64,000 nucleotides of DNA, from the NCBI GenBank assembly GCA_910577945.1, contig CAJTNI010000007.1, forward strand, positions 1-64,000, given 5' to 3'. How positions within the stretch are numbered: the first letter of the stretch is position 1; each line of letters begins with the position of its first letter. Shown in pieces: positions 7,869 to 16,770 of the stretch. The notes beneath the pieces are model-generated. The model saw only the letters and a program-made list of their open reading frames with translations, did no database searches and had not been told where the DNA came from. Source of the DNA: an uncultured Christensenella sp. (GTDB taxonomy: Bacteria; Bacillota; Clostridia; Christensenellales; Pumilibacteraceae). Position numbers and translations under genes: made by a program.

Positions 7869-9464
7869 ATGAAAAACTTAGGCGTAATGCTCGACTGCTC
7901 GCGCGGCGCGGTATATACCGAGTCGGCGCTTAAAAAATTCGTCGACACGCTCGGCCGCATGGGCTATAACTCGTTGCAGCTGTATACCGAGGATACCCTA
8001 CGCGTCGAGCCGTATTTCGGCTATCTCCGCGGCGCGTACTCGACGGACGAAATACGGCGCGTCGACGCGTACGCAAAGGAACGGGGCATAGAACTAATCC
8101 CCGCCGTGCAAACGCTCGCGCATTTAAAAGGCGTTACGCGTTGGCGCGAGTATTCCGACGTAACCGACACGGGCAATATCCTGCTCATGGGCGACGAGCG
8201 CACATATGAGCTAATCGACAATATTTTTGCGGCGTGCCGCAAAGCGTATTCTACGAAGCGCATAAATATCGGCATGGACGAAGCGTACCTCGTCGGGCGC
8301 GGGAAATACGCGGATATTCACGGAAACGCGGACAGAATGACCGCAATGCTCAATCACCTCGAAAGAGTGTGCGGGCTGGCGGAAAAGCACGGCTTTAAAC
8401 CGATGATGTGGTCGGATATGTTTTTCCGCATCGCAAAGCTCGATTATTACTCGGACAAGCGCCGCGAGCTTGCCAAGGACGCCGTAGCGCGCGTACCGAA
8501 AAACTTGGACTTGATTTATTGGGATTACTATTCGAGCAATTACGCCGCTTACGACGCGACGATAAAAACTCACAAGCAGTTTAACAACGATATAGTATTC
8601 GCGGGCGGCGCGTGGTGTTGGAGCGGAATAACGCCGCACAACAAGTACAGCATTCGCAATACCCAATCGGCTATAAAGGCTTGCAACGCAAACGGCGTCG
8701 ACGACGTAATAATAACCGTATGGAAGGACGACGGCGCGGAAAGCTCGCTGTTTTCGGTTTTGCCCGCGCTGTTCTTTGCCGCCGAGTATTACAAAGGCAA
8801 TTTCGACGAGACCGACATAAAGGCGAAGTTCGAAAAGCTCGTCGGAATACCGTGCGACGGTTTTTTGGCATTGGATATGCCCGACTTGACGGACGGCGAA
8901 TACACAAACTCGAACCCCACGAAATACATGCTGTTTTCGGACCTGTTTTTGGGCTGGCTCGACGGCACGGTGGATATAGCCAAAAGCGATACGTTCGACA
9001 AGGCGAAGACCGAGATAGACAAATACGCGGACAATAAAGATTACGGCTATATATTCGCAACCGCAAGCGCGTTATGCAACGTAATGAGTATAAAGTACGC
9101 GCTCGGCGTTCGTACGCGCAATGCGTACAAATCGAGAGACAAAAAAGCGATAAAACGCATCGTAAGCGAATACGACGAGCTGTATAAGCGCGTAGAAGCC
9201 TTGTACGACGTTTTTAAAGCGCAATGGGACAGAGAGTGCAAGCTAAACGGCTTCGAGCATCACGACGCGCGGTACGGCGCGCTCTTAATGCGCATAAAGC
9301 ATTGCCGACAAATACTGAACGACTACGCAAGCGACAAGACGGAAAACATTCCCGCGCTCGACGAGGATATTTTGCCGCCGCACACCGTCGACGCGCCGCT
9401 CGGAAAAACGGTCAATTTCAATAATTGGGCTATGACGGCGCTCGTAAAGCATGCCGACGATTAG
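7869..9464 (+). CDS. GH20 beta-N-acetylhexosaminidase (GH20C-like)
   Basis: Cytoplasmic exo-hexosaminidase candidate: no signal peptide in 531 aa. An N-terminal TIM barrel begins MKNLGVMLDCSRG. INIGMDEAYLVG (residues 132-143) holds the GH20 catalytic Asp-Glu pair (Asp137, Glu138), in the form seen in the streptococcal GH20C group. GAWCWSG and ITVWKDDG line later barrel strands; the C-terminal half is helical. It may release GlcNAc or GalNAc from imported oligosaccharides, feeding the nagA/nagB products encoded 25 kb away. Ribosome binding site is weak; it sits 60 bp after the DivIC-like gene. Confidence 0.88.
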   Translation: MKNLGVMLDCSRGAVYTESALKKFVDTLGRMGYNSLQLYTEDTLRVEPYFGYLRGAYSTDEIRRVDAYAKERGIELIPAVQTLAHLKGVTRWREYSDVTDTGNILLMGDERTYELIDNIFAACRKAYSTKRINIGMDEAYLVGRGKYADIHGNADRMTAMLNHLERVCGLAEKHGFKPMMWSDMFFRIAKLDYYSDKRRELAKDAVARVPKNLDLIYWDYYSSNYAAYDATIKTHKQFNNDIVFAGGAWCWSGITPHNKYSIRNTQSAIKACNANGVDDVIITVWKDDGAESSLFSVLPALFFAAEYYKGNFDETDIKAKFEKLVGIPCDGFLALDMPDLTDGEYTNSNPTKYMLFSDLFLGWLDGTVDIAKSDTFDKAKTEIDKYADNKDYGYIFATASALCNVMSIKYALGVRTRNAYKSRDKKAIKRIVSEYDELYKRVEALYDVFKAQWDRECKLNGFEHHDARYGALLMRIKHCRQILNDYASDKTENIPALDEDILPPHTVDAPLGKTVNFNNWAMTALVKHADD

Positions 9465-9473
9465 GATGGGTTT

Positions 9474-10322
9474 ATGAACGACAAATCAAACGCGCCGCGT
9501 CGCGCGGCAATAGATATCGGCTCGAACTCCGTTCGGCTCGCCCTGTCCGACGGCACCGTGCTGTCGGTTATAACAAAGCTCGCCGACGGCATAGAACGCA
9601 GCGGCAGACTGTCCGAAAGCGGAGTAAAAGCGACCGTCGCCGCGCTCGCCCGCTTTGCCGAGGAATGCGGCGACTGCGAGCGCGTTACGGCGTTTGCCAC
9701 CGAGGCGGTGCGGCGCGCCGCGGACGGCGCGGAATTTTGCGCGACGGTCAAAGCCGCGACGGGGCTGGACGTAACGGTAATCTCGCCCGAGGAGGAAGCG
9801 CGGCTTGCGCTCGTCGGCGCGACCAAGCCGAACGGCGCGGTCACGGTGTGCGACCTCGGCGGCGGCAGCATGGAGCTGATTTCGTCGGCGGACGGCGCGA
9901 CCGTGGAATACGCGAAAAGCCTGCCGCTCGGCGTGGTGGTGTTAAAGAACAAGTACGGCGGCGATTATCGCAGACTGACCGACGACGTGCCCGAGCTGTT
10001 GAAGGGCTACGGCAAGGTCGCAAGCTACCCGCTCGTGCTGTCGGGCGGCAGCGCGTGCGCGATTGCGGCGGGACTTTTGAATCTCGCCGTGTACGACAAG
10101 ACCGAAATCGACGGCGCGCATTTTACGGCGCGGCGGCTGGACGATTTTATGCCCATATTGTTGAGCCCAAAGCTCGCCGTGCTCCGCCCCGTATGCGCGC
10201 GACGCGCGGACACCATTCCGTACGGCGCGATTGCGCTGCGCGCTCTCATCGGCTATACGGGCGCTACCGATTTTTACGTGTCCGACTCGGGCAACCTGCA
10301 AGCGGTATTAAAAAGCACTTAA
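9474..10322 (+). CDS. Ppx/GppA phosphatase family protein
   Basis: Exopolyphosphatase/pppGpp phosphatase fold of 282 aa, the short form lacking the C-terminal HD domain. AAIDIGSNSVRLAL (residues 11-24) is the phosphate-1 loop and VTVCDLGGGSMEL (about 122-134) the phosphate-2 loop of the ASKHA fold; SGGSACAI is the adenosine-type motif. Acts on polyphosphate or (p)ppGpp; which one is not decidable here. ATG at 9474 has TTAGGATGG upstream and starts 9 bp after the GH20 gene, so they are probably cotranscribed. Confidence 0.85.
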   Translation: MNDKSNAPRRAAIDIGSNSVRLALSDGTVLSVITKLADGIERSGRLSESGVKATVAALARFAEECGDCERVTAFATEAVRRAADGAEFCATVKAATGLDVTVISPEEEARLALVGATKPNGAVTVCDLGGGSMELISSADGATVEYAKSLPLGVVVLKNKYGGDYRRLTDDVPELLKGYGKVASYPLVLSGGSACAIAAGLLNLAVYDKTEIDGAHFTARRLDDFMPILLSPKLAVLRPVCARRADTIPYGAIALRALIGYTGATDFYVSDSGNLQAVLKST

Positions 10323-10423
10323 TCGAAAGCAGCAAAAAATATTCCCATTATGCCCCCGCAAATATTTACCGCAGCACCCATAGAAAAATTAAAACGCTTT
10401 ACTTTAAGTTAAACGAGGCTTAT

Positions 10424-10904
10424 ATGCTGAAAATAAGTTTGATGTCGACGAACGATACGGAAAACGTTCTTAAAATGATGCGGGTGTTTTATGCTTCGCA
10501 GGCGGTCGCGACAAACGGTTCGGAAGAAATTTTCCGTAACGTGTAACGATATAAATAATTGCGTCGGCGACTGCCCTTTTCCGGAAGGATATGTATTCTC
10601 ATATAATAATTCGGTAGCGGGATATGCTATGGTCGCAAAAAGCTTTTCTACCGAATTCGGCAAGCCTTGTATTTGGATTGAAGATATTTTTGTCAAACAG
10701 GAGTTTCAAGGCAAGGGAATCGGAACGAGATTTTTAGACTATATCGAACAAAAATATCCGAACCGCATTTTTAGGCTCGAAGTCGAAAAATATAATCGCA
10801 ACGCAATTAAATTATATAAAAAAAGCGGTTATGATTTTCTCCCGTATATGGAAATGAAAAAAAGATGTAAAACCTTAGAATATAAATATCGGACGCAATA
10901 TTAA
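10424..10904 (+). pseudogene. GNAT N-acetyltransferase, frameshifted
   Basis: The first frame starts at 10424 (ATG, GAGG upstream) and reads MLKISLMSTNDTENVLKMM before stopping at 10544-10546. The remainder continues in another frame with FPEGYVFSYNN, the acetyl-CoA loop VKQEFQGKGIGTRFLDYIE and the end LEVEKYNRNAIKLYKKSGY. At 10536-10547 GTAAC occurs twice around GT; deleting these 7 bases restores one frame, so a 7-bp tandem duplication is the likely lesion. AT content is clearly higher than in the neighbours, consistent with recent acquisition. A restart at 10491 could give a fragment. Confidence 0.75.
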
Positions 10905-10966
10905 ATAATACGATAAATTTTAATTTATCTTTGTAATAACATGCAGTCAAAAGCTCTCTGACAAAT

Positions 10967-11009
10967 GAAACGCACCGCCAAAGCGTATATGACTTTGGGG
11001 GTGCGTTTC
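10967..11009. terminator. hairpin between convergent genes
   Basis: GAAACGCACC (10967-10976) pairs with GGTGCGTTTC (11000-11009), with a further AAAG/CTTT inside the loop. Placed between the acetyltransferase pseudogene (+) and the GerQ-like gene (-). No strong T-run on either side, so its termination strength is uncertain. Confidence 0.55.
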
Positions 11010-11073
11010 TTCCATATGCGAAGCGCGTCTAAATATGCGCGGTTTATTGCGTGCGGCGGCGCGCAAGCGCGCG

Positions 11074-11322
11074 TTAAAAAAACGTTACGAACTTAATCGA
11101 ATAGATATCGCACAGATACACCTTATCGGCGCAGGTCACGCCCACGTACGTTTCGCCGACTATGTACAGGTCGCCCGTTATAGACTGCAACGCGCCGTTA
11201 AACAGCGAAATCTCGATTTTTACCCGCCTGCCCATATTGGCGGCGAAAAGCTGTTTAAACGTGCCGACGTTCGCGGGCGAGTTTAAATCGGGCGCGGGCT
11301 CGGGAAAATTGATGTCTTGCAT
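11074..11322 (-). CDS. GerQ-like small spore-coat/germination protein
   Basis: 82 aa. The C-terminal two thirds (LFAANMGRRVKIEISLF, then GDLYIVGETYVGV and YLCDIYSIKFVTFF) follow the small beta fold of GerQ, the Bacillus coat protein needed to localise CwlJ. The short N-terminus is proline-rich; longer GerQ proteins have more there. Start ATG with AGGAGG 9 bp upstream. The gene follows a CwlJ-type hydrolase by 100 bp on the same strand, the same partnership as in Bacillus, which supports the call. Identification rests on weak similarity plus context. Confidence 0.6.
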   Translation of the reverse strand: MQDINFPEPAPDLNSPANVGTFKQLFAANMGRRVKIEISLFNGALQSITGDLYIVGETYVGVTCADKVYLCDIYSIKFVTFF

Positions 11323-11422
11323 ATAATATACCTCCTATATTGACAAAACAGTGCCGATATCGCGCGGGCTTGCGCGCGCGGCAATACGTTGGCGCAACGC
11401 GTACGGGGGCGACCCCGCAGCG

Positions 11423-11833
11423 TCACGTCGAATAGTAGCTGCTCGTAGGCGCGTAAAAGCAGTGGTTGCCTATGCGCGTGAGAAAATACCCGTTTTCGTT
11501 GGGAAAGTTGGGACGGCAGTAGTCCGAATACGGATTGAAAAACCACAGCGCGTCGCCCACCTCGGCAAGCTGCTCGCCCGCGAGCGCGCGGCGCGCAATG
11601 TCGTAGTGAATGCCGTCGGGGGATATGTAATAAATGCTTTGCGGCTGGTTGGTCGCGCATTCGAACTGCCGCGGCGCAAAGACCACGTCGTTGACAGAAT
11701 TGTATCTGCCGTACTCGCCCGTGCCCTGTCGCACCCTGTTCATAACGACGGTGGCTACGGCGCGCATGCCGATATCGCCTTCGCCGCCCGCCTCGCACTT
11801 GATTAGCCTTGCCAAAAGTTCAAGTTCACCCAT
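11423..11833 (-). CDS. cwlJ: CwlJ-type spore cortex-lytic hydrolase
   Basis: 136 aa, about the size of Bacillus CwlJ; no signal peptide, as expected for a protein deposited in the coat by the mother cell. ELLARLIKCEAGGEGDIGMRAVA with its catalytic glutamate, then VVMNRVRQ and the PRQFECA segment match the Hydrolase_2 (SleB/CwlJ) domain. I chose the ATG at 11833 because the frame upstream (to 11899) passes through a strong terminator hairpin. Degrades cortex peptidoglycan at germination. CATATATAAG just upstream resembles the -10 of sporulation sigma factors, but this is weak. Confidence 0.85.
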   Translation of the reverse strand: MGELELLARLIKCEAGGEGDIGMRAVATVVMNRVRQGTGEYGRYNSVNDVVFAPRQFECATNQPQSIYYISPDGIHYDIARRALAGEQLAEVGDALWFFNPYSDYCRPNFPNENGYFLTRIGNHCFYAPTSSYYST

Positions 11834-11858
11834 ACCGTACTTATATATGCGCGCAAGC

Positions 11859-11891
11859 AAAAACGGGTGAACGATTTGTTCGCCCGTTTTT
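11859..11891 (-). terminator. rho-independent terminator of the 842-aa lipoprotein gene
   Basis: AAAAACGGG-(C)GAAC pairs with GTTC-CCCGTTTTT around a small loop; on the minus strand it is followed by GC after TTTTT. It separates the lipoprotein gene from cwlJ and is near-symmetrical, so it may work both ways. Confidence 0.75.
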
Positions 11892-11918
11892 AAGCACATT
11901 CGTATTATGCGAGTATAT

Positions 11919-11937
11919 CGCGGGCGTATTGCCCGCG
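11919..11937. other. short GC-rich hairpin just after the lipoprotein stop
   Basis: CGCGGGC-GTATT-GCCCGCG, immediately downstream of the stop codon at 11943 and upstream of the stronger terminator. On the plus strand a T-rich stretch follows. Likely part of a double 3'-end structure. Confidence 0.5.
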
Positions 11938-11942
11938 GGCTT

Positions 11943-14471
11943 TTATTCCGCAGCCTCGACCTTAACGTAGTCGGCGGTTTCGTACGTGACGGTTATGCCG
12001 TCCGCGCCGTACTTGACTACGCCGACGAACGTCGCGTCGTAAAGCTCGCCCGCCTCCTCGAACCTGTTCGTGCCGCTGAAATTCAGCTCCGCGCTCTCGG
12101 CGGCGACAACCGCGTACCGCGACAGACAGTCGTATCCGTTGCCGTTCGCCTTGTACAGCGACAGTCTGAGCTTGTATTCCTTGCCGACGCTTACGCCCAA
12201 GGCTTTGAGCGTTATTTTATCGAACGCGCATTCGAGCGCGGTCTCGCCGACGCTGCCCGTAACCGCCGCCAGCTCGATGATTTCGCCCGCGCCGTCTAAC
12301 GACAACACTATTTTATACTCGTCGCCGACGTTGAGGAACGGCGTTTGCGCGTACTCGAACGCCACGCTCGCAAAGTCGAACGTGAGCGCGTCGGCATCGT
12401 ATGCGGGCGAGCCCGTTTGCTCGGGCGCGATAGCGGGCAGCGTTTTTTCCGAATATACGTCCGTCACCGTAATCGCGGCGCCGCAAGCCACAGTTCTGCC
12501 CGAAACTACCTCGGCGAGCTTTACCTCCTCGCCCAAATCCTGCGATACGTAGCGCGTGCCCACCGTGGTAAGCTCGCGCGCCGCGCCGCCGTCCAAATAG
12601 CGATAATCGGAAATGCGAATTTCTTTGTCCTCGACGCGCTTGGCGAGATACGCGACAAGCACGTACTTTTTGTTTTGCTCCAAAGCGGGCACTGCCGCGT
12701 CGGCGGCGAACCCGTCGATTGTCACGCCCTCGCGGCTGTACTCGACCGTCTGCGTTTCCAGCTCGATAAGCTCCGAATCGCTCATCAGCGCGACGGTGAG
12801 CGCATAATCGCCGTTTTCCTCGAACAGCACAGACGCGGGTATTTCGCAACGCACGCCCGAAATATCGAGCGTATCGATATCGACCGCGTTTACCGTTCCG
12901 CTTACCCTGATATTTATGTTTTCGTAAATCTCGTTGTTTTCGGTTTGTTCGTCCTGCGCGATTGCCTCGGGCGTGAAAATTCCGTCGTACTCGGCGTTCC
13001 ATTTATCCTTGTCGTAATGTCCGAGCCGCGCGGCGATATCGTCGTACAGCTCGTCGACGGCGTCGTCGGAAAGATACATGTACTCGGGAACGCCGAACGC
13101 CGTCCACCCGCTCAAAAGCGCGTCGAAATCCCAACCGCCGTAGCACAAATAATCCACCGTTTCGGCAAGCTCGGGCTTTAAGGTCAAGCCCCATTTTGCG
13201 AGAAATTCGTCGATTTCAAGACCGTCGTAGAGCGAGCACCAAATTAGCGGCTTTATCGCCTGTCCGGCCGTGTATGTGCTGCCGCGCAAATACCAACCGC
13301 TTTTATTCGTCTCGTCGAAATATTGTTTTTGACTGCCGTCGTATTCGTCGTCGCCGATTTGCAAGCGCAGCCTGTGATTTACTCCCGAGCTTTCGTCGAG
13401 ATAGTAAAACGCCCTATCCCAACCGTCGATTGCGTAAAGATTAAGCTCCAAGCTGTGTTCGCCGTTATTATATTGAATATTTTTCAAAAGCACGCCGCCC
13501 GACGCGTCGTACACGTCGAAGCGCGCGGTCGAAAATTTCGCTTCTTCCAAGTCGTATTCGATTACAATCGGCTTACCCTCGTACTCCGTTATAATCGTTT
13601 TCTTGCGCATCTTTAATCCGTCGTCGCCGTCCTGCATATATTGCTTGGTAACGGCGCGCTCCTCGGAGCTCAAATCCGCTTGCAGCAAATACCTGTACTC
13701 TATCCCCATGTCGCAGTAGGGTTCGTTGTACGCGCACGTCCAACTTTCGTCCTCGACGTAATCGACGGAAAACGACATAACCGTACCGTTGTCGTTATTG
13801 TAAATCGCGTAAGTGCCGCCGACGGTCATTTTGCCCAAATAATTGTATGCGCACCGTATTATCTGATATACCGTTTGGTTGCCCGAATCGTAGCGCTGTT
13901 CTATCGTGACCGCGTCGTTTTCCTTGTCGTACGTCACCTTGAAATCGCAAAAATTTTCGGGCGCGGCAACCCATACGCCAAGCTGACGACACACTTCGAG
14001 CGCATCGTCCTTCGTGGTCTTAAACATGGCTATCGTGTTATCGACGAACGTAATTTGCTGCCCGTAGTGCGCGTCGTAATCGCTCACGCTGTCGCTAGAC
14101 GGCGTCGTCACGTCCACGACTTCCCTATCCGCATCCGCACGCGCGCCGCCGTTACGCCGCGCCGCCGCCGTCGAGCCGCCTATATTTTCCACCCCGCTCA
14201 TATCGGGCAAATCCTCGACGCCCTGCGCAAGAGTCTTGGCCCTGTCGAGCAGGGTGGCGTGCTCTCCGCCCGGTTGGGGCGGATTCGGGTCGTCGGGATT
14301 TACGGGCGGCTTATCGGGATTATCCGGATTATCGGGCTTGTCGGGGTCGTCGGGCGTGACGACGGGCGGCTTATCGGGGTCGACGGGAACGTCGTTATCG
14401 CACGCGACAAGCCCCAACGACGAGCCTATAAGCGCGCCGCACAACAGCAACGATATGATTTTCTTTTTCAT
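11943..14471 (-). CDS. large proline-linker lipoprotein of unknown function
   Basis: 842 aa. The N-terminus has a lipoprotein signal (MKKKIISLLLCGALIG, lipobox LVAC with Cys24). Residues about 26-68 are a Pro/Asp/Asn-rich spacer of PDDPDKP-type repeats that would lift the rest off the membrane. The remainder shows no family I recognise: a middle region with many Tyr and Asp residues (about 130-540) and a C-terminal third with repeated beta-rich segments. AGGAG precedes the ATG, and a consensus promoter 235 bp upstream would give a long leader. Probably anchored on the outer face of the membrane and dedicated to surface binding or sensing. Confidence 0.75.
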   Translation of the reverse strand: MKKKIISLLLCGALIGSSLGLVACDNDVPVDPDKPPVVTPDDPDKPDNPDNPDKPPVNPDDPNPPQPGGEHATLLDRAKTLAQGVEDLPDMSGVENIGGSTAAARRNGGARADADREVVDVTTPSSDSVSDYDAHYGQQITFVDNTIAMFKTTKDDALEVCRQLGVWVAAPENFCDFKVTYDKENDAVTIEQRYDSGNQTVYQIIRCAYNYLGKMTVGGTYAIYNNDNGTVMSFSVDYVEDESWTCAYNEPYCDMGIEYRYLLQADLSSEERAVTKQYMQDGDDGLKMRKKTIITEYEGKPIVIEYDLEEAKFSTARFDVYDASGGVLLKNIQYNNGEHSLELNLYAIDGWDRAFYYLDESSGVNHRLRLQIGDDEYDGSQKQYFDETNKSGWYLRGSTYTAGQAIKPLIWCSLYDGLEIDEFLAKWGLTLKPELAETVDYLCYGGWDFDALLSGWTAFGVPEYMYLSDDAVDELYDDIAARLGHYDKDKWNAEYDGIFTPEAIAQDEQTENNEIYENINIRVSGTVNAVDIDTLDISGVRCEIPASVLFEENGDYALTVALMSDSELIELETQTVEYSREGVTIDGFAADAAVPALEQNKKYVLVAYLAKRVEDKEIRISDYRYLDGGAARELTTVGTRYVSQDLGEEVKLAEVVSGRTVACGAAITVTDVYSEKTLPAIAPEQTGSPAYDADALTFDFASVAFEYAQTPFLNVGDEYKIVLSLDGAGEIIELAAVTGSVGETALECAFDKITLKALGVSVGKEYKLRLSLYKANGNGYDCLSRYAVVAAESAELNFSGTNRFEEAGELYDATFVGVVKYGADGITVTYETADYVKVEAAE

Positions 14472-14704
14472 AATAACTCCTTTGCCGACTCAATCGGCGG
14501 CAAGCTCGGAAAAATCGAATTGTTAAATTCATTTATGTACGTAAGGCACGTACGCGGCGGCGCCTAGGCAGTCGCAGCGATATTTGCTTCGGTTTTGGCG
14601 CATTACAGTCGGCGCATTGCTTTGTCAAAGCCGTTCGCACGTGTCGCAATAAAGCTTTCGCAACTCCGTACTGCCGCTAACCCATAATATAGGCTGCTAT
14701 TCAT

Positions 14705-14733
14705 ATATTAGCACTTGCCGCTGATATTGTCAA
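14705..14733 (-). promoter_or_regulatory. sigma-A promoter of the 842-aa lipoprotein gene
   Basis: Minus strand: TTGACA (14728-14733), 17-bp spacer, TAATAT (14705-14710). It predicts a leader of about 225 nt before the ATG at 14471. I see no recognisable riboswitch in 14472-14700, and nothing else in the gene-free stretch 14734-14850. Confidence 0.75.
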
Positions 14734-14850
14734 GAGCGCGGGCAAACTCGGCGGCAAAGCACGCGAGCGACGCAGGCTACGCCTTTCATATATGCCCGTT
14801 TATCCAAAAGCGCCCCGTCGAAATGCTCGGCAAGGCGCTGTTGTCGCGTA

Positions 14851-16116
14851 TCAGTCTTTTTCCTCCGTCTTGATAACCGAAATCTGCACCTCGGCTACGC
14901 GCTTGGGCGTGGAGCGCGTGACGGTGATATGCAAAGCGCCGTAATCGAACGCCTCGCCCGCGACGGGAATTTTTTCCATTTGCTCGGTCACCCAGCCGCC
15001 GACCGACGACGACTCGAATTCCTCCTTGACGTCCGCGTCGAGGTAGTCGAACGTATCGAGCAGCGGCGCGTTGCCGTTCACGACGAAAACGCCGTCGCCC
15101 GTCTTTTTGATAAACTCCTCGACCTCGTCGTGCTCGTCGTAAATCTCGCCGACCAGCTCTTCGAGTATATCCTCCATCGTGACGATACCGCTCGTGCCGC
15201 CGTACTCGTCCACGACGATAGCCATGTGAATTTTGCCCTTTTGCATCATGCGCAGCGCGGCGGAAATCTTCATATTCGCGGACAGACAAACGGTGTTTTG
15301 AATGCACGGCTTAAAGCTCGTCGCGCCGTCGAGCGACGCTATCAAAAAGTCTTTTTCGTGAATAATGCCGATAACGGTGTCTATCGTGCCGCTGTACACG
15401 GGCATGCGCGAGTACCCGTTTTCGCGGAACATTTTGGCCACCTCGTCCATCGACGCGGTGTCGGGTATGGCGGCAACGCCCACGCGGTGCACCATAATGT
15501 CGCCCACGTCCAAATCCTCAAACTCTATCGCCGAGCGGATAAGCTCGGATTCGTGCTCGTCGATACCGCCCTCGCTGTGCGCCGTTTCCACGTACGTCAA
15601 AAGCTCGTCCTCGGTAATGCCCGGCGCTTTTTTGAACTTGAATATTTTAAGTATGAGCTTGCGCCACTGCGAAAAAATCCACGTGAGCGGGAAGAATATG
15701 ACTTCCAAAAACCATATTATGCCGCAAAACGCGCGAACGAAGCCCTCGGGGTGCTCCTTGGCTATCGTCTTGGGCGTTATCTCGCCGAAGATAAGCACCG
15801 CAAGCGTCGTGACGACGGTGGACACCGTGACCGCGGCGGATTGGTTTTTTGTCATTATCGCAACGAAAAATATCGTCGCGAGCGACGTGAGCACGATATT
15901 GACTATATTGTTGCCGATAAGCACGGTCGTAATCAGCTTATCGTAGTTATCTATCATTTTGCCCGCGCGCTTTGCCCACCTTACGCCGTTTGCCTCCAAG
16001 GTGTGCAGCCGCACGCGGCTTACGCTTGTAAACGCGGTTTCCGAGGCGGAAAAGAACGCCGAAAGAAACACGAGGATAATCAGTGCTACTAAAATTCCTA
16101 TCAGATATGGGTCCAT
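14851..16116 (-). CDS. CNNM/CBS/CorC-domain membrane transporter (hemolysin C family)
   Basis: 421 aa. N-terminal CNNM (DUF21) domain with membrane segments near residues 5-27, 65-90, 95-115 and 130-150, including the signature SASETAFTSVSRVRL and GEITPKTIAKEHPE. A CBS pair follows (about 205-330, GDIMVHRVGV... and IVVDEYGGTSGIVTMEDILEELVGEI). The C-terminal CorC_HlyC domain ends near 410. The family is implicated in magnesium efflux or homeostasis. AGGAG lies 17 bp before the ATG, longer than usual spacing. The transcript carries a 118-nt leader with a perfect hairpin. Confidence 0.93.
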   Translation of the reverse strand: MDPYLIGILVALIILVFLSAFFSASETAFTSVSRVRLHTLEANGVRWAKRAGKMIDNYDKLITTVLIGNNIVNIVLTSLATIFFVAIMTKNQSAAVTVSTVVTTLAVLIFGEITPKTIAKEHPEGFVRAFCGIIWFLEVIFFPLTWIFSQWRKLILKIFKFKKAPGITEDELLTYVETAHSEGGIDEHESELIRSAIEFEDLDVGDIMVHRVGVAAIPDTASMDEVAKMFRENGYSRMPVYSGTIDTVIGIIHEKDFLIASLDGATSFKPCIQNTVCLSANMKISAALRMMQKGKIHMAIVVDEYGGTSGIVTMEDILEELVGEIYDEHDEVEEFIKKTGDGVFVVNGNAPLLDTFDYLDADVKEEFESSSVGGWVTEQMEKIPVAGEAFDYGALHITVTRSTPKRVAEVQISVIKTEEKD

Positions 16117-16175
16117 GAGGACTGCAAAATACTCCTATATAAAGTATATGATTTGTTCCAAAGCACGGCGTCCGT

Positions 16176-16209
16176 CGATTACGCGGCTAATGCGCAACTC
16201 GCGTAATCG
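16176..16209 (-). promoter_or_regulatory. leader hairpin in the 5' UTR of the CNNM gene
   Basis: CGATTACGCG (16176-16185) and CGCGTAATCG (16200-16209) are perfect 10-bp inverted arms with a 14-nt loop. The element lies between the mapped-by-eye promoter and the ATG, so it is transcribed. No T-run follows, so it is not a plain terminator; an RNA-based or operator control is possible. Confidence 0.55.
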
Positions 16210-16239
16210 AAATATCGCTCCGTACACTGAGACGAATAC

Positions 16240-16268
16240 AGTATAACATTTATATGCGAGCTTGTCAA
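16240..16268 (-). promoter_or_regulatory. sigma-A promoter of the CNNM transporter gene
   Basis: Minus strand: TTGACA (16263-16268), 17-bp spacer, TATACT (16240-16245). Start of transcription would be near 16233. Confidence 0.75.
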
Positions 16269-16338
16269 GACTTTTTACCGTTTCGCTTTTTTGCCGAGCG
16301 TGCGCGCGCTTTACGGGCAAGCTCCGCCGCGCGGCTCG

Positions 16339-16770
16339 TCACTCGGCGACGACAAAATCGAGCCTTTCGATAAACTCGGGCTTTGCGCCGTCGCCGTCGG
16401 GCAGCATAGGCTCGGGCGGGACTTCGCCGCCGTCGGCATACAAAAACCCCGTCGGCTTGCCGCCGTCGAATATAATTATTATGTAGTAGTTTTTGCCGTC
16501 GTAATCAAAATGCCCGCGGTTTTCGTCCTCCGCCTTGCCTCTCGTCACTTTTACCGACCGCCCGTCTATCGCAATAGTCCTGCCGTCGGTAAAATCGGAA
16601 TAGCCGACTTTAAGCTCGCCGACGGAGGACGCGGCGATATAATCGACTTTTTTCCACGCCGCGTCGTCGTTTTTCTTTACGGAAAAAACGATTATAACGA
16701 CTATAAACGCCGCGAGCAACGCCGCCGCGACCGACACGCAAGCGACGACTATCTTTTCGGTCTTTGTCAT
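16339..16770 (-). CDS. single-pass membrane-anchored protein, unknown function
   Basis: 143 aa. One N-terminal membrane segment (about residues 7-31) leaves an extracytoplasmic beta-rich domain with GYSDFTDGRTIAIDGRSVKV and NYYIIIIFDGG. Its ATG overlaps the stop of the 169-aa gene upstream by four bases (ATGA), so the two are translationally coupled and probably act together. I do not recognise a family. Confidence 0.7.
   Translation of the reverse strand: MTKTEKIVVACVSVAAALLAAFIVVIIVFSVKKNDDAAWKKVDYIAASSVGELKVGYSDFTDGRTIAIDGRSVKVTRGKAEDENRGHFDYDGKNYYIIIIFDGGKPTGFLYADGGEVPPEPMLPDGDGAKPEFIERLDFVVAE

Noticed and set aside
16135-16320. 61-codon minus-strand frame upstream of the CNNM gene
   Set aside because: It overlaps the CNNM promoter and leader hairpin and shows no family features.
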